This document shows, in pieces, positions 50,157 to 62,400 of a DNA stretch of 64,000 bases; positions within the stretch are counted from its first letter, which is position 1, and every line of letters starts with the position of its first letter. Where the stretch lies: the NCBI RefSeq assembly GCF_037975245.1, contig NC_092569.1:35686668-35750667 (forward strand), read 5' to 3'. The position numbers and the translations under genes were made by a program. Below the pieces are notes generated by a model that had not been told where the DNA came from, ran no database searches, and was given only the letters and a program-made list of their open reading frames with translations. This stretch comes from Apostichopus japonicus. Its lineage: Eukaryota; Echinodermata; Holothuroidea; Aspidochirotida; Stichopodidae.

Positions 50157-52326
50157 GGCTCGCTTTGAAAAAGATCAATTTAAGATTGATCAAGTTACTG
50201 GAAGGAAGAAATTAAAAAAAAAAAGGGCTGTATCAACAATTTTCCTGCACAGGCCTAACCCCAAAAGGCGAAGAGCCCCGAGGGAAAGAAGCATGGTCCT
50301 TGCTAAGGTTCACTTGAAAGTAAATGGTGCTCATTGACCACTCATATGCTTCCCTAGCACATAGTAAGCAACAGTTAACAGACGGTGAGAAAGATGAACC
50401 TGTTGGGTTGCTGCTTACTGTACTTTCTTTCACTGCCATTTTCATCACAGCAACAGATGAAATATCTGGCAATTTGAATGTTTGTCTTATTTTGTTCATA
50501 TTATTAAGCTGTTTAGCTCACACACTAGCAAATGATCAAGTGACAACAACTGATGCAGTATATTTAAGGAGAAGTATTTATTCCCCATTAATGAGAAAGA
50601 AATCTTATAACTGGTAGAATGCAACTTTAAATTTGCAAACACTAGATACAATCAAACAAACGACAATGCTCATTTACTAGGTAATCTACTGCCCTATCTT
50701 TCATATCATTCTGTCACATCAGTAGGTCACATTTTTCAATAATTGTAAAAAACAAACTCCCTTGATGGGTGCTTGGTTAGATTCTTGCAATTTTTCAAGT
50801 TTTTTCAATGTAAGTTTCATGTGTGGAAAATACTCTTAACGTCATATGAGTGTCGTCAATATCTGTATTATAGTAGAAATGTAATAAAAACAATTAATCT
50901 TTATACATCACATTTTCTGTTATTTCATTCCTGTTAACAATACACAAATATGACCTGATATATTGTTTTATAAAAGAGTTAAAACTATGATTTCTTTTTA
51001 GCATAAAACTGAGCAATAAAAAGAGTTCTTAAAGTGGCAATAACGCTAGCACTATTAAAGGTGGTGAGAAACAAAAAATGGATGCTAATCTATAATGAGC
51101 TGTAATAAATTTAGTGCAAACCGAAGTATGCCAAAAGGACCTTATATAACCGTTTCCTCCAGACACACAGAATGCACTTCGGAAGGTAAGTATAGAGAAA
51201 AGAAGGCAATAGGCAAACATAAAATAATGCAAGAACTTGCCTTCATTGAAGTGTTTAACCCTGATCGGTTAAATGCACTAAGCAGCAAGAGCACACGAGG
51301 ATGCAAGTGGAGCGATGCAACCAAGGAAAAAGCTCTCCAAATTCGCTTTGCTTGTGGGCCTAAAGGTTACGCATTACTCCGAAAACAGGTCAACCATTAC
51401 CTTCACTGCGTACACTAAGAAAAAGGATAAAAAGTGTGATATTTGAGCCTGGTATCCTAGAGGAATTATTCAAGAATCTGGAGATAAAAGATAAAGCAAT
51501 GAAGGATCAGGAGAGAGAATGTTGTTTGACACTAGATGAAATGTCCATCACACCAAACAATGAGTTCGACAACAGTTGTGGTCAAATTCGTGGCAATGAC
51601 ACACTTCCAGGACAAGATGACATTGCTTCACATGGACTGGTTTGCATGCCGAGTGGTGTAACAACACAATGAACCAGGTTTGTGCTTACCATTTCACTAG
51701 CTATTCATATGATGGGGCAGAAGCTAAGCCCATCATAACAGATATCATTAAAAGCTCATAATATAAGACTTCACATTCATGAAGTTTCCAGTGACATGAG
51801 AAGTATGAATAGGGCAATGTGGGATAATCTGTGGAAAAGACTGCCAGACTATCAACAAGATTCCATATATATGCAACTCCAACCGCTTCCTGCACCTTTT
51901 TGCAGATGTACCACATGTCTAAAAAAGTCAGCATTGGTTATATGCACAGAAAATCTGGCTTCCTTCTGAGCTGGCAAATACACATGGATCGTCAAGTACA
52001 GAGGTCAGTGTGAAACCACTGAAAGATCTTGTCAGCTTTCAAGAAATCAAAGAATTAAAGCTAGCTCCAAAATTGACGAACTATGCAACACTTACACCGT
52101 CCCACTTTGACAAGATGAAGGTATCACACGCACTCAATTTTACTTATGCTTTGCGGTACCTGGTTGACTGCGAGGGTCACCCAAAAGGATGTTTTAACAC
52201 CTGGCTGGTTTCTAGAGCTCTGCAACAGATGGTTCAACGTGATGTCCAGTTGTTATCCTGCCATGGCCTTGAGCAAAGTGAACCCAGTTCAACACGAAGC
52301 AGCTTTGATTGCTTGTCAGACAAATA
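50157..52326 (+). pseudogene. THAP / P-element-type transposase, decayed
   Basis: Near 50160-50285 the frame reads FEKDQFKID...KRAVSTIF...PKRRRAP, the second half of a THAP zinc finger. From about 51240 come GCKWSDATKEKALQIRFACG, LPSLRTLRKRI (after a shift near 51387), FEPGILEELF, CCLTLDEMSITP (a DDE-type acidic patch), AYHFT (after a one-base loss near 51675), SSDMRSMNRAMW and, from about 52010, the LTPSHFDKMKVSHA segment of the GTP-binding insertion. At least three frame breaks plus stops make it non-functional. The end is cut off by the TA repeat. The THAP start was not found. Confidence 0.75.
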
Positions 52327-52335
52327 ACATTCCTG

Positions 52336-52530
<195 letters not shown>

Positions 52531-52559
52531 ATAGTTGGAAGCAAAGAGAACAGGATATC

Positions 52560-54010
52560 CCATGTAAGCGGCCCTTTTCGGGCGCGGAACAGAAACTATA
52601 ATAGTGGTGTTTAATTTACACTCTTCTCTGAATATGAATTCTCCTAGTCCTTCCCTTTGAATAATGTAGCAGATTTTGACATGTAATGGAACACATTTTC
52701 TAATGTCTATGGGTGAAATTGACCTTCATATTAAACTTGTTTCATGCGCCAAAAATCAAACCGGTTGGAAATTGCAGATTTGACAGAAATTTCAAACAAA
52801 AAACTTCAGTAAAATAAATTTAGTTTCAAGAGTTATTTGTGTATTTTTTTAATGTAACAGACCTGTCAGAAGTAGAAAAGAAAACCAGGGTTTGTTAAGA
52901 TCATTTTTTATTTTAAAAATTTATATTAGGTTGCTATTAAAAGTAAAAAATTTATTTCGTCATTTTGTATTTAATTACGTCAATATTTAACTATTTATAT
53001 TAAGTTTTGGCTAAATAGAGGGCGGCAGAGCTGGCGAGAGAAGCACAAGAGGAAGCAGGAAAAGCTCAAGAGGCTTTAAAACAAGCCAAAAATACAGAAA
53101 AAAAACACAGTGACTGGGGAGGCTGAAAAAAAACGACAAAGGAGTGAGACTCTAATTTGTTCCCATTTTATCAAACCAAATGTGATCCAAGAAGAAAAAT
53201 TAATTAGGTTTTTATTGAATAGTATATTTTTTATTTGTTGCCAACAATATGTAAAATTGGCCAAAACAACCCCCCCCCCCCCTCAACAAATAATAGAAGA
53301 AGCAGAAGATGGATATATACTGATGCTGTTAATTCATGATAAGGCTAAGCACAATGTTGTCGGTAGATAGGGAGAGTAGGAGGTGGGTGAAGAGTTTATG
53401 GTAGACAGTGGGGTAATGGGTAACGAAAGAAAGTGAAATAGAAGAAGATAAATATTACTTCACAAAATTAACCTTTGGAAACTAAACCCATCGAGTGATC
53501 TGAAGAATTGACACACCTTCGTATACTGTAAATGTAGACATCTGTATCTATATATCAACTTATTCATTGCAAAGAAATGCAAATATATGTGAGAACCTGA
53601 AAGAAGAGCTTCAAGTTTTTTTGGTTTTCTTACCTCATGATGCACAATTATCTCATTTTTCGAGTATTTTTGCAGAATGCTACGATACATTTCTTGTTGT
53701 CATTCTATAGGCATCAACTTTACAAGATTACAAGCAGAAGAAGTTAGGGTTAAACTACGTTTTTTATATCATTGTTGTTATTGATTTGATGGTGTACCAT
53801 GACTGTACGTTAGCTGAGTATTTAAAACATGGTAGTAGATTATTGTGGTTTCTAAATTTGGTTTCTTTTCCTCTGTTTCATAGGGTTCAGAACGACGTAG
53901 TAGTTATTTGAGACTTCATTAATTTTTCACAAACAATTCTTAAATGTACCTCTTTTATCAATGTTTCACGGCAATCCTGATAATTACTTTAAGTCTACCA
54001 CTGCTGATCA
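52560..54010. other. no intact gene seen
   Basis: AT-rich. A short Lys/Glu/Ala-rich open stretch near 53030-53125 looks coding in style but stops on both sides. The words ggctaaatagagggcggcagag near 53009 recall ggctaatagagggcagcagag near 18791, perhaps ends of a shared repeat. Confidence 0.45.
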
Positions 54011-54023
54011 TTAAACTTTAAGA

Positions 54024-54028
<5 letters not shown>

Positions 54029-54070
<42 letters not shown>
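54029..54070. repeat. (TA)n microsatellite
   Basis: Uninterrupted TA run. Confidence 0.95.
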
Positions 54071-54072
<2 letters not shown>

Positions 54073-54139
54073 ATTCAATATACGTTTCACAACTTCAAAT
54101 GCCTAAATGTTTATTAAAATTGAAGTTAGCAGTTACGCT

Positions 54140-54530
54140 CGATACTTTTGTATTACGTTTTCGATACTCTTAGTTTTTTGGACATTCTCGTTTAATTTTC
54201 GGCACTCTTATATTATATCGACACTCTTAAATTATTTATGGACATACTTATATTAGTGTTGACATGTCGATATAAATTAGGACAAACTCCTATAATTTCA
54301 AACATGCTTATATTATTTTGGACATTTTGCAACAAATGGCGTAAATTCAAACGTTAAAATGTTCTCTACAAATATGACATAAGCAGTTATAATGTTCATC
54401 TACTTTATCGACACTCTCATATTATTTTGGACCTACTAAGTTTATCTTTAGACATTATATTAGTTTCGACATACCTATATAAACGTGGACATACTCCTAT
54501 TTGGAGATGCTTATATTGTTTTGAACATTT
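54140..54530. repeat. degenerate minisatellite (gacayacttatatta-type)
   Basis: Loose repeats of about 20 bases with the words gacactctta, gacatacttatatta and attttggaca. Too diverged for a firm unit length. Confidence 0.55.
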
Positions 54531-55312
54531 TTCATACGTATGGCATCCCGTACTACGACCAGTGTAAAAGTAAATTTGTCGGAACATTCTCCGACTTTTT
54601 GAAGTACGATTACTATATGGTAACAAAATTGAGTGGCTGTCGTCATAATTGGAAGAGCCCCCTCAATTCAATTTTGAAGAGTACACGCATCGCGGGGAAT
54701 CTTTACATAGTTTTCTTAAATATTTATATATAAAATTGATAAGCGTATATTGAAAAAAAAAACAATTCTAGCAATTTTTTAGCAATATCCGTCAATATTA
54801 ATTTCATTATTTATTCAATAAGAATACTTTGTCGGAACATTTTGTTATAAATTTGCTCTCGTGGGCTGATACGTGAGGGAAAGGGATTATAGAGAATGCT
54901 CCCGACCGGTAAAGTGCCAAAAAGTATACTCCATAAATCTACTTAAAGGGAAACGTATAACATCTTGTTCTTTGAGATAGAGATATACTGCCCGTGTAAA
55001 TGTTATTCTTTCAGAAATTTCTCTGCCGTTTTAAGTAGAATACTATAATAAAAACATGTTTATGAGTCACCTAAAATCATTGCTAATGTTAACAAAGCCT
55101 GTCTGTACGGTAAAAAAAATATTGTGACGGCATGGACAAGGATAATATGTCGAGTCCGTTTATCTTGCTCTTAATTTTTGACATTTGTTCTACGTGAATT
55201 AGTGTTGGTTTGAAATATTAAGGGATGAAAAACAGCCGGTTTTCAAGTTAACCGCATCTTTTTCGTTGTATGTAATATTTGACATCCATAAGTGAACACA
55301 AAGTTATGATAT

Positions 55313-57052
55313 TGTAACGGGATGTATCCCTTTGAGTAATTCGTTAGTGTAATATTATCGTTTTAGGATTGAGCGTTCCCTCAGTTTTACCCGTCGATGG
55401 CCCCTCTCCCAAAGTATGTGTAGTGCTTTTGCGAGTTGCAGGTGGGGACAGCCAATGAAAATCTTACCCCTGTTTTTTGTAAACTTTGTTGAATCAGCAC
55501 CCGAATTTTGAGATGTTTCCTCCTTGTTAGTGGTAGCGCAGATTGTTTAATTAGTTAAGCTCACCACGCTCACGAGGTATTCCGAGATTGGCCCCTGACA
55601 GAGAAAGAACTGAGAGAACCGCCTATTTTCTGTAAGTTGCTACCACTTAACTGGTATAGTTGTTCTATCACACGATTCTGTGCTTGGCATGACTTCTAGG
55701 TTTAATTGTTTTTCTTAGGAAAGATAAAATCGGGTATCTTTGGGGTGACGGGCGATATTGTTCGTTCACCTATCGTTGTGCTAAGTGCAGTTAAGTAACA
55801 AGAAACGAGGGTGTATTTTTAGAGACATCAAATTTAAAAGATAAAATCGGGTATCTTTGGGGTGACGGGCGATATTGTTCGTTCACCTATCGTTGCGCTA
55901 AGTGCAGTTAAGTAAAGAAGAAACGAGGGTGTATTTTTAGAGACATCAGATTTGTTGCAACTTTCTATAGGGGTTCGATAATTGTAATTTCGACTTTACT
56001 AAGGGGCTCACAAACGCTAGACCATGTGTTTTAATTGGGCGTATGTCTTGTATATATCTCTTTTATGTTTTCTTAATCAAAGCAAGTAGTGAGAAAGAGT
56101 AGTGTCAACAAACGCTAGTATTATCCTTCATCTGTACATACATTGACCCACGTACTGGTTTGGTTGTGATTCGAAAAGAGATGTTTTATTTAGAAATCTA
56201 AACTGGTTAAGCCTCTAAGCCAGTCGTCGATGGAGTTCCAACAAAATATTGTATGCCTCCACGAGTTAGTGTAACTGTGTGAGTGCGTAAGTGCGGAAGT
56301 GCGTAACTACGTAATGTTATGAAATAGTAATACTGCCTCTTTGATGTTCCCGAAACACTCCATCGAGACACCTTACAGGCCCCTTATATATTTATCTAGG
56401 TCATGGATTCAGTTTCCCACGAGAAGTTTTAACTATCTTATTGAATCTTGTTACAGGGCCTTTTCCCAAAATAGATTCCATTATGTCTGTGGAACATTCG
56501 AGAAGGTTCTCTCACGTGGTATGGAAGTTTCCATAGAAAAGGGAGGGACTTCCAAACTCCCAACCAATCAGGGCAGATCAGTGCCAGCGCACTTATTTTT
56601 AAATCGTTAAGTTAATACAGGATGGTCAGGTTATTGGCTGCCTACTGATTGTGCGCAGAGGGATTTTATAGAAGTAAGGTATAAAAGGCGGTGTGGGTGC
56701 GCAAATTCATCACTCCGTCATAAGTTCGTGACTCCGTCATAAGTTCGTGACTCCGTCATCAGTTCGTCGCTTCGTCATTGCTTCTTCACCATTTCATCAC
56801 TCCTTCTAATTGCGTAATTGACGGAGTCAAATCATTGTATTTTTATTTAATTAGAGAAGAGAATCGACAGAGAAGAAATTATACCGAATCATTAATCAAA
56901 TCCTATCTCGTCAAATTGCTTTTCTGTGACTCATTGTTTTCTCCCGTTCGAGACATCTCCTGAAGAATAAATACGGCATCAAGATAACCCCAGTACCTTT
57001 CTATCGCGAGTCCCGATATAGTATTACTATCGGAGGAGCCGGGCTCGTCACA
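55313..57052 (+). mobile_element. solo LTR of an LTR retrotransposon, 1740 bp
   Basis: Starts TGTAACGGGATG and ends GGGCTCGTCACA (TGT...ACA), flanked by atat on both sides (55309-55312, 57053-57056). A TATA box tataaaag is at 56680 and a polyadenylation signal AATAAA at 56966, in promoter-then-signal order for the plus strand. No internal coding region or second LTR adjoins, so it looks like a solo LTR left by recombination. Style suggests Ty3/Gypsy; family not proven. Confidence 0.75.
55721..55953 (+). repeat. 117-bp tandem duplication inside the LTR
   Basis: Two near-identical copies beginning aagataaaatcgggtatc at 55721 and 55838, continuing to agagacatca. Such upstream duplications in LTRs often double regulatory sites; that role is a guess here. 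Confidence 0.9.
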
Positions 57053-57059
57053 ATATTAC

Positions 57060-57245
57060 AGTAACTGCGCAAGTGCGTAACTGCATAACTGCGTAAGTGG
57101 GTAACTGCGTAAGTGCGTAACTGTGTAAGTGTGTAACTGCGTAAGTGCGTAGTTGCGTAGATGCGTAACTATCTAACTGCGTAAGTGCATAAGAGCGTTA
57201 CTGCGTAACTTCCTAAGTGCGTAACTGTGTAACCGCTTACGTGTG
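57060..57245. repeat. 8-bp-based minisatellite (gcgtaact/gcgtaagt)
   Basis: Repeats of gcgtaactgcgtaagt start eight bases beyond the LTR end. The same word also occurs inside the LTR near 56280-56315. Confidence 0.85.
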
Positions 57246-58984
57246 CAGACAATTCCTGTACCATTTCTATTAACTGTTTATCAAAGACTCTGTAAAGTCA
57301 GTCAATGCAGTAATTTGTGGTAAATTCATATGCCCGGGTATCAAAGACCGACTGAATACATCGATAAATAAGAGATCAACCAGTCATCAACCTCTTCTCC
57401 GATTTTTGTGTTGATATGTGTTAAAGATTTTTATTAGTTCAAGCAGCTGGACTTCGGGAGACACTGGTCAACGTTACAATATATTAGGAAAATATTCTAG
57501 TCACATTTAAGGTGATCTAACTGGAGGAACGAGCGAATGGGGTGCTGTTAATGAAATATGTATTAGAGCGATTCCTATAATCTTTCCAATCTTTCAGCCT
57601 TATTTTGTATGTTTTATAACAATTGCTATTCGAATTACTAAAACTCAAGGTTAACTCTAATACTTCCTACTTAGAAATTGCTTGAATTTATTCATAAACT
57701 AAAACTTGCAGTTGAGAGAAATTGCAATGTTTGAAACAATACCAGAAATTTGGTGGAGGAAATGTGTTTTCATATATAAACGCCAGTTCTTTGTGTAGGC
57801 TACAAGACTCCGTTATTATGTTGTTGAATACAAGAGATGTGGATTCGGAATACAAAGGCCCCTGTCATTCCGTGTTCCCCACCTCCGCCCTCCCATTTAT
57901 GTGATATTCTTTAAAATGACGCTCTCCTTTGAATTTGTGAGTCTCAAGGAGTTTATGACGGAATATCTCTAATATTTGCTATATTTTAGACACAATAGTT
58001 AAGCTTTTAATATGTGCTGGATTGGAATGGGTTGAAAGGGATCATCATATGCTTATGGCACTTATCTAGCAATTCGGAGGACGATAGGTTCTATATTTGG
58101 GACAATCGAGCAGACGAAAATTGAATACAAGTTACATAATATTCTCACCTGGAGATGACTAAGGGACAAAGCATGTTATGTAGACTAATGAGTTACGTTA
58201 GTGAGACTGGTTGAGTATGATCCTTTGACAGATAACTCATTAAAGGAGTCGCCCGGAACCATAGTTATTATCAATTTCGTGTGAATTTAAACGTTTTTTT
58301 TTTAATTATCGAACGCCAATACATTCCCACATTGTGTCACTGCAAGGGAAGTGATTCGGGAATAAGGATGGAACATATTAGGTGGTTTTGGTTGGTTGTG
58401 TTCTTCTGAATGTAACGGTGGCCTTTACTAAGGAGACTTCTAGAAGAACTGTTCGTCAGACATACTAACTAAATAAATCAGAAGCATATCAAAACGTATA
58501 TTATGTCGTTCCTACGTTGCTATTTGTTTCTACACAACATAATGGCAGCACTTGAGAAAAACAATAATACAAGTCAGTATACCGGTGCCATGTTTTCAGA
58601 TACTTTTATTGTATTTTATTTAATATCATTCTCAGTGCCATTATGAAAGATGGCATTTTAAGAAATATATTCCAAGCTCAATGAAATTATTAGAAGTCAT
58701 CGAGTTCCACGAGATATATAGTTTACCATTATTTGGTTTTGTCTCTCAAAACATATTGATGTCTTGGGAGTAGTCTTTGGTCATAAAAGGTCAATGTTAA
58801 GGATATTGTACGTAATAACTATAAAATGTTCATCAGTTCATTAGTGTACCTTTCATTAACTTTTATCTTCCAAATACACAAACCTTCCAAAGCTTCGATA
58901 TTTTCTTCTTATTTAACATATGTTAGTATTTCGCCAACCGTTTCATATCCTTGTTATCTTGAAGACGTTACCTTAACATTTTGA
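57246..58984. other. no gene seen
   Basis: AT-rich region downstream of gene C, with no convincing reading frame. Confidence 0.5.
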
Positions 58985-59460
58985 TCATTGAACTGAACGA
59001 ATTTTCATTGTTGTTGTTGTGATACCGCAATCAGAACCGTGAAGATTCTTCCAGAAGATACCGCGGTAGTCACCATTCAGATTGGAGTAGCCGCAGGAAT
59101 AGAAAGTTGTCTCATAGGCCGGGTTTTTGTTTTTGCAGCATATCCTTTCTTTAAAAAAAGAGCAAGCAGTATTACCAGTACAGTCTTCACAATTATAGCA
59201 TTTCTGGTGTGGATGGCTAGAAGGACAATGTTAATAGCAATAATCATAATAATAACAGATACAGCCAGAGTACTCGTAGCCATCTGCTGCTACGCGGTTG
59301 CTGAATGAGTAGCAGTTGCTGGTAGAGCCCGTACTACTATCATCTGGATACCACCAGCCACCTCGGTGTTTTTCTGCGCAATCGAAGGTACTCGATCCAT
59401 CATTATCTTCATCGTGCGTACTAAATCGATATCCTGAATTTGCTTCCATAGCATTATTAC
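58985..59460 (-). pseudogene. gene C terminal exon: FReD C part with in-frame TAA
   Basis: 476 nt, acceptor tttccttccag. FSTHDEDNDG, DCAEKHRGGWW, then a loop of about 75 residues with 12 cysteines and many Tyr, GYSNLNGDYRGIFW and TMKIRS before TGA. TAA at 59233-59231 lies within the loop, after a Tyr/Cys run. Cysteine-rich coding style continues after it, so the loss looks recent or is bypassed. Confidence 0.75.
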
Positions 59461-62400
59461 CTGGAAGGAAATTAGCGAATAATTAGGGAATGTATACTCT
59501 TGTCAAATGAGAAGTTTGTATTCATTTATAAATAACTTTCGGTTCGCTTGCTGTAATTAACGGTTGTCAGTACGAATGTTGCTGTGTTAGTTAATGTTTG
59601 GGCTTATGTAATATTTTGAGCTTTAATGTAAGAGTTCTTTCTTTTGGGGGTTTACAAATTTGAAGATAGTCATCCAATTTCGAGTTATTACTGAGGAAGT
59701 TTACTTCTGACAATTCGTCTGGGAACCTTAGTTCATAGAAAACGTTCACTATTGAAACATATTTTTTGGTATCAATTCTATAATTTATAGTTTTTACATC
59801 CATATTGCGACAAATATTATGTACTGAAGCGATTTCGAGTTACGTGTGAGAGGAGCAGAAATTTATACAGCTCATTCTTGTAAATACTCACTTTTGGCCA
59901 ATTTTAAAGTAAAGATTTGACTTTATTCAATAAACTAGGTTTTCAGATGAAAGAAAAAGTTGTGAATTGTATGATTTTCTCATCGTTTTCATCGTCTCCT
60001 CTCGTGAAACGTCTTATCTTTCATCTGACGGTTTTACTTTCATTTGATATTGACAAAATAATGAGTTTTACCTATAATTTGATTATACATTCATAAAAAT
60101 AAGAACTAAAGCAGGTAATGCTCCTTGGCAAAGTAAAACATACATTTCGTCTTGACAAATCCTCAACACTATGTTCAAATTCTTTGATACCTTTTTTTTA
60201 ATACTATTGGCCTGTTAATCATTTCCATGATTGAACATTGTATGGTTAAATGAACCTTAATTTTTATCTCTTAGAAACGTTAAAGCCATATTTAATAACA
60301 TTCATTTAAAATAATCTTTTATTATATCTTCCAATCATAAAGTTCGCTGTAATTTTGGTTTTTAGACTAGTTATGATTCCTTTATGCTTCTTAGGTCGAC
60401 AAAGTATGAATGAAAATGCACGAAATTAGACGGAAAACTATATATGAACTTGATATATCATGAAGTTACAATCTATATATATATATATATTAGACAAACA
60501 CGTGGTAAAGTGCAAAACAAATATACAATGGGCAATGCGTACGTGACTGTAAGCACGATGTCTAGTACATAGTTCTACATTAAAATCTACACTAGAGTTT
60601 CTAACATTACCTGAGTATATGTACGAGTGCAAATCCTAGAGTGTGATAACGACTACAGGTAGTTATATTAGAATTAGATTACGCAATAACTACAAGTCTG
60701 CGTATGATTGGAATTTAGCACAATACATACCAGCATTTCCATCGAAGTCACCCAAGGACAGTCGGTATTTGTCTCCCTCGTTAGTGATACTGAAAGATGA
60801 ATAACGGTTGTGGTATGTTGATCCTTCCCTGTTTGTTCTTTCTACTAGAAGTTGGTAGGTTTTTTGGTTTGTCAATTTGTATATTTTATCGTTGCCAATC
60901 CAGTGATCTCCTGTTGGGGTTCCAAACCCGTTTTTGTACTCATACCAGTTTCGATAAAAGCTGACGGAACTACTTGTACGTCTTTGCAAAATCTAGAATG
61001 AGAATTAACGAGCTTATAGATGGCAAGTAAGTAATGTATGAAACATCTTATTGTACTACAATAAGTGAGAGAAATGAATTGGTAAAGGTCAATAATCCGA
61101 TTTGTTTTAAACTGATAGGAATATGGATCATTTTAATTAAATAATTGAATGTTTAATCTAAATGTTAGTAAACGAAGACCTGTTATATGAGAAAACACAA
61201 TTTTAACATGGTAAAGCTTTTGCTTGTCAATGGCTAAAACTTACTGTCCATCCCCCACTAGACATTTCACAAAAAACTTCAAACCCGGAGCTTCCAGCAG
61301 GATAAATGATATATTTTCCGTTATTTCTTCTACCAACTGCGTAAAGATCTGAACAATCTCTCGGTCCACTCCGGGTACATGTAAGACCATCGCCTTCAAA
61401 CCATTCGTTACAGTAACATCCACGGATACCATTCCGCTCCCCGCAGGTCGCTCCTGCACTACAACTGTACCTCTGACTTGTAAGTACGTTTCTGTTGCAA
61501 GTTATCCGTAAGGAACAGTCAGAATTAATGTATAATTCACCTTCCTGGAAAGATTAATGATAAACAAAATATTCCAAATATGGGAAAATACAGTTTAATT
61601 TGTGAGAATTTTAACGACTTTTGGTGACACACTGGATTAACACTAATGCGCGTTTTTAATATATTAGGTAACGTTCATCGATCTTCATAATTGCGTTGCC
61701 ATGCTATGTATTTTAGCAAGGTCTAAATGAATTAAGAGCAAAGCATTTAAAATACCCTCGAAGAATCGTACTCACCCTTAAAACACTTCCTTTGGCAGCA
61801 ACGAAGCACTTGTGGGAGCACGTCACTCCGTCCCCATCGTAGTTTTGATTGCAGTAACATTTACGGACACCGTTCCTCTCATCACAGGCTGCGTGATCAC
61901 TACACTGGTAACTCTCATCTATAATCTGGTTGTTCCTGCAAGTTGATCTTTGTGTACATCTTGAATTGACGTAAAACTCGCCTTCCTAATTTAAGATTTT
62001 CATTGGGGAAACATAATAATAAATACAATATGCAGTTACTGTTATTACAGTGAAATGTACAAGATTCCAAGAATGGCTGGCTAATGCAAATTTCCTTTTC
62101 TTGCAGAGGGTATCATCTTTTACGGAAGTTTAATGAGATCTTTGCAGCTAACTTTGATGTTGGGAGCCTAGGGATTTGCCATAATGTTATGTTATGTTCA
62201 GTGAAGTTTTATTGCAACTAAAAGCTCAAGTTTCAAAACCTTTGTAACGCACGATTTTGGTAAAAAATATTTAATAACTTGTATCAAAGTTTATAATGTA
62301 ATGCACACCCGTAGAAGTGATGTTATGCTTCCCTTGCCTGACAGTTTTGCCTGGCCTGTCGAATAAAAAAGGTTCCTTGGTCCCTGTCTAACCGCGATGT

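Noticed and set aside
59039-59308. 89-codon plus-strand ORF with hydrophobic residues
   Set aside because: Antisense shadow of the gene C terminal exon.
59591-59803. 70-codon minus-strand ORF in the gene C intron
   Set aside because: No recognised motif, no splice sites joining it to gene C.
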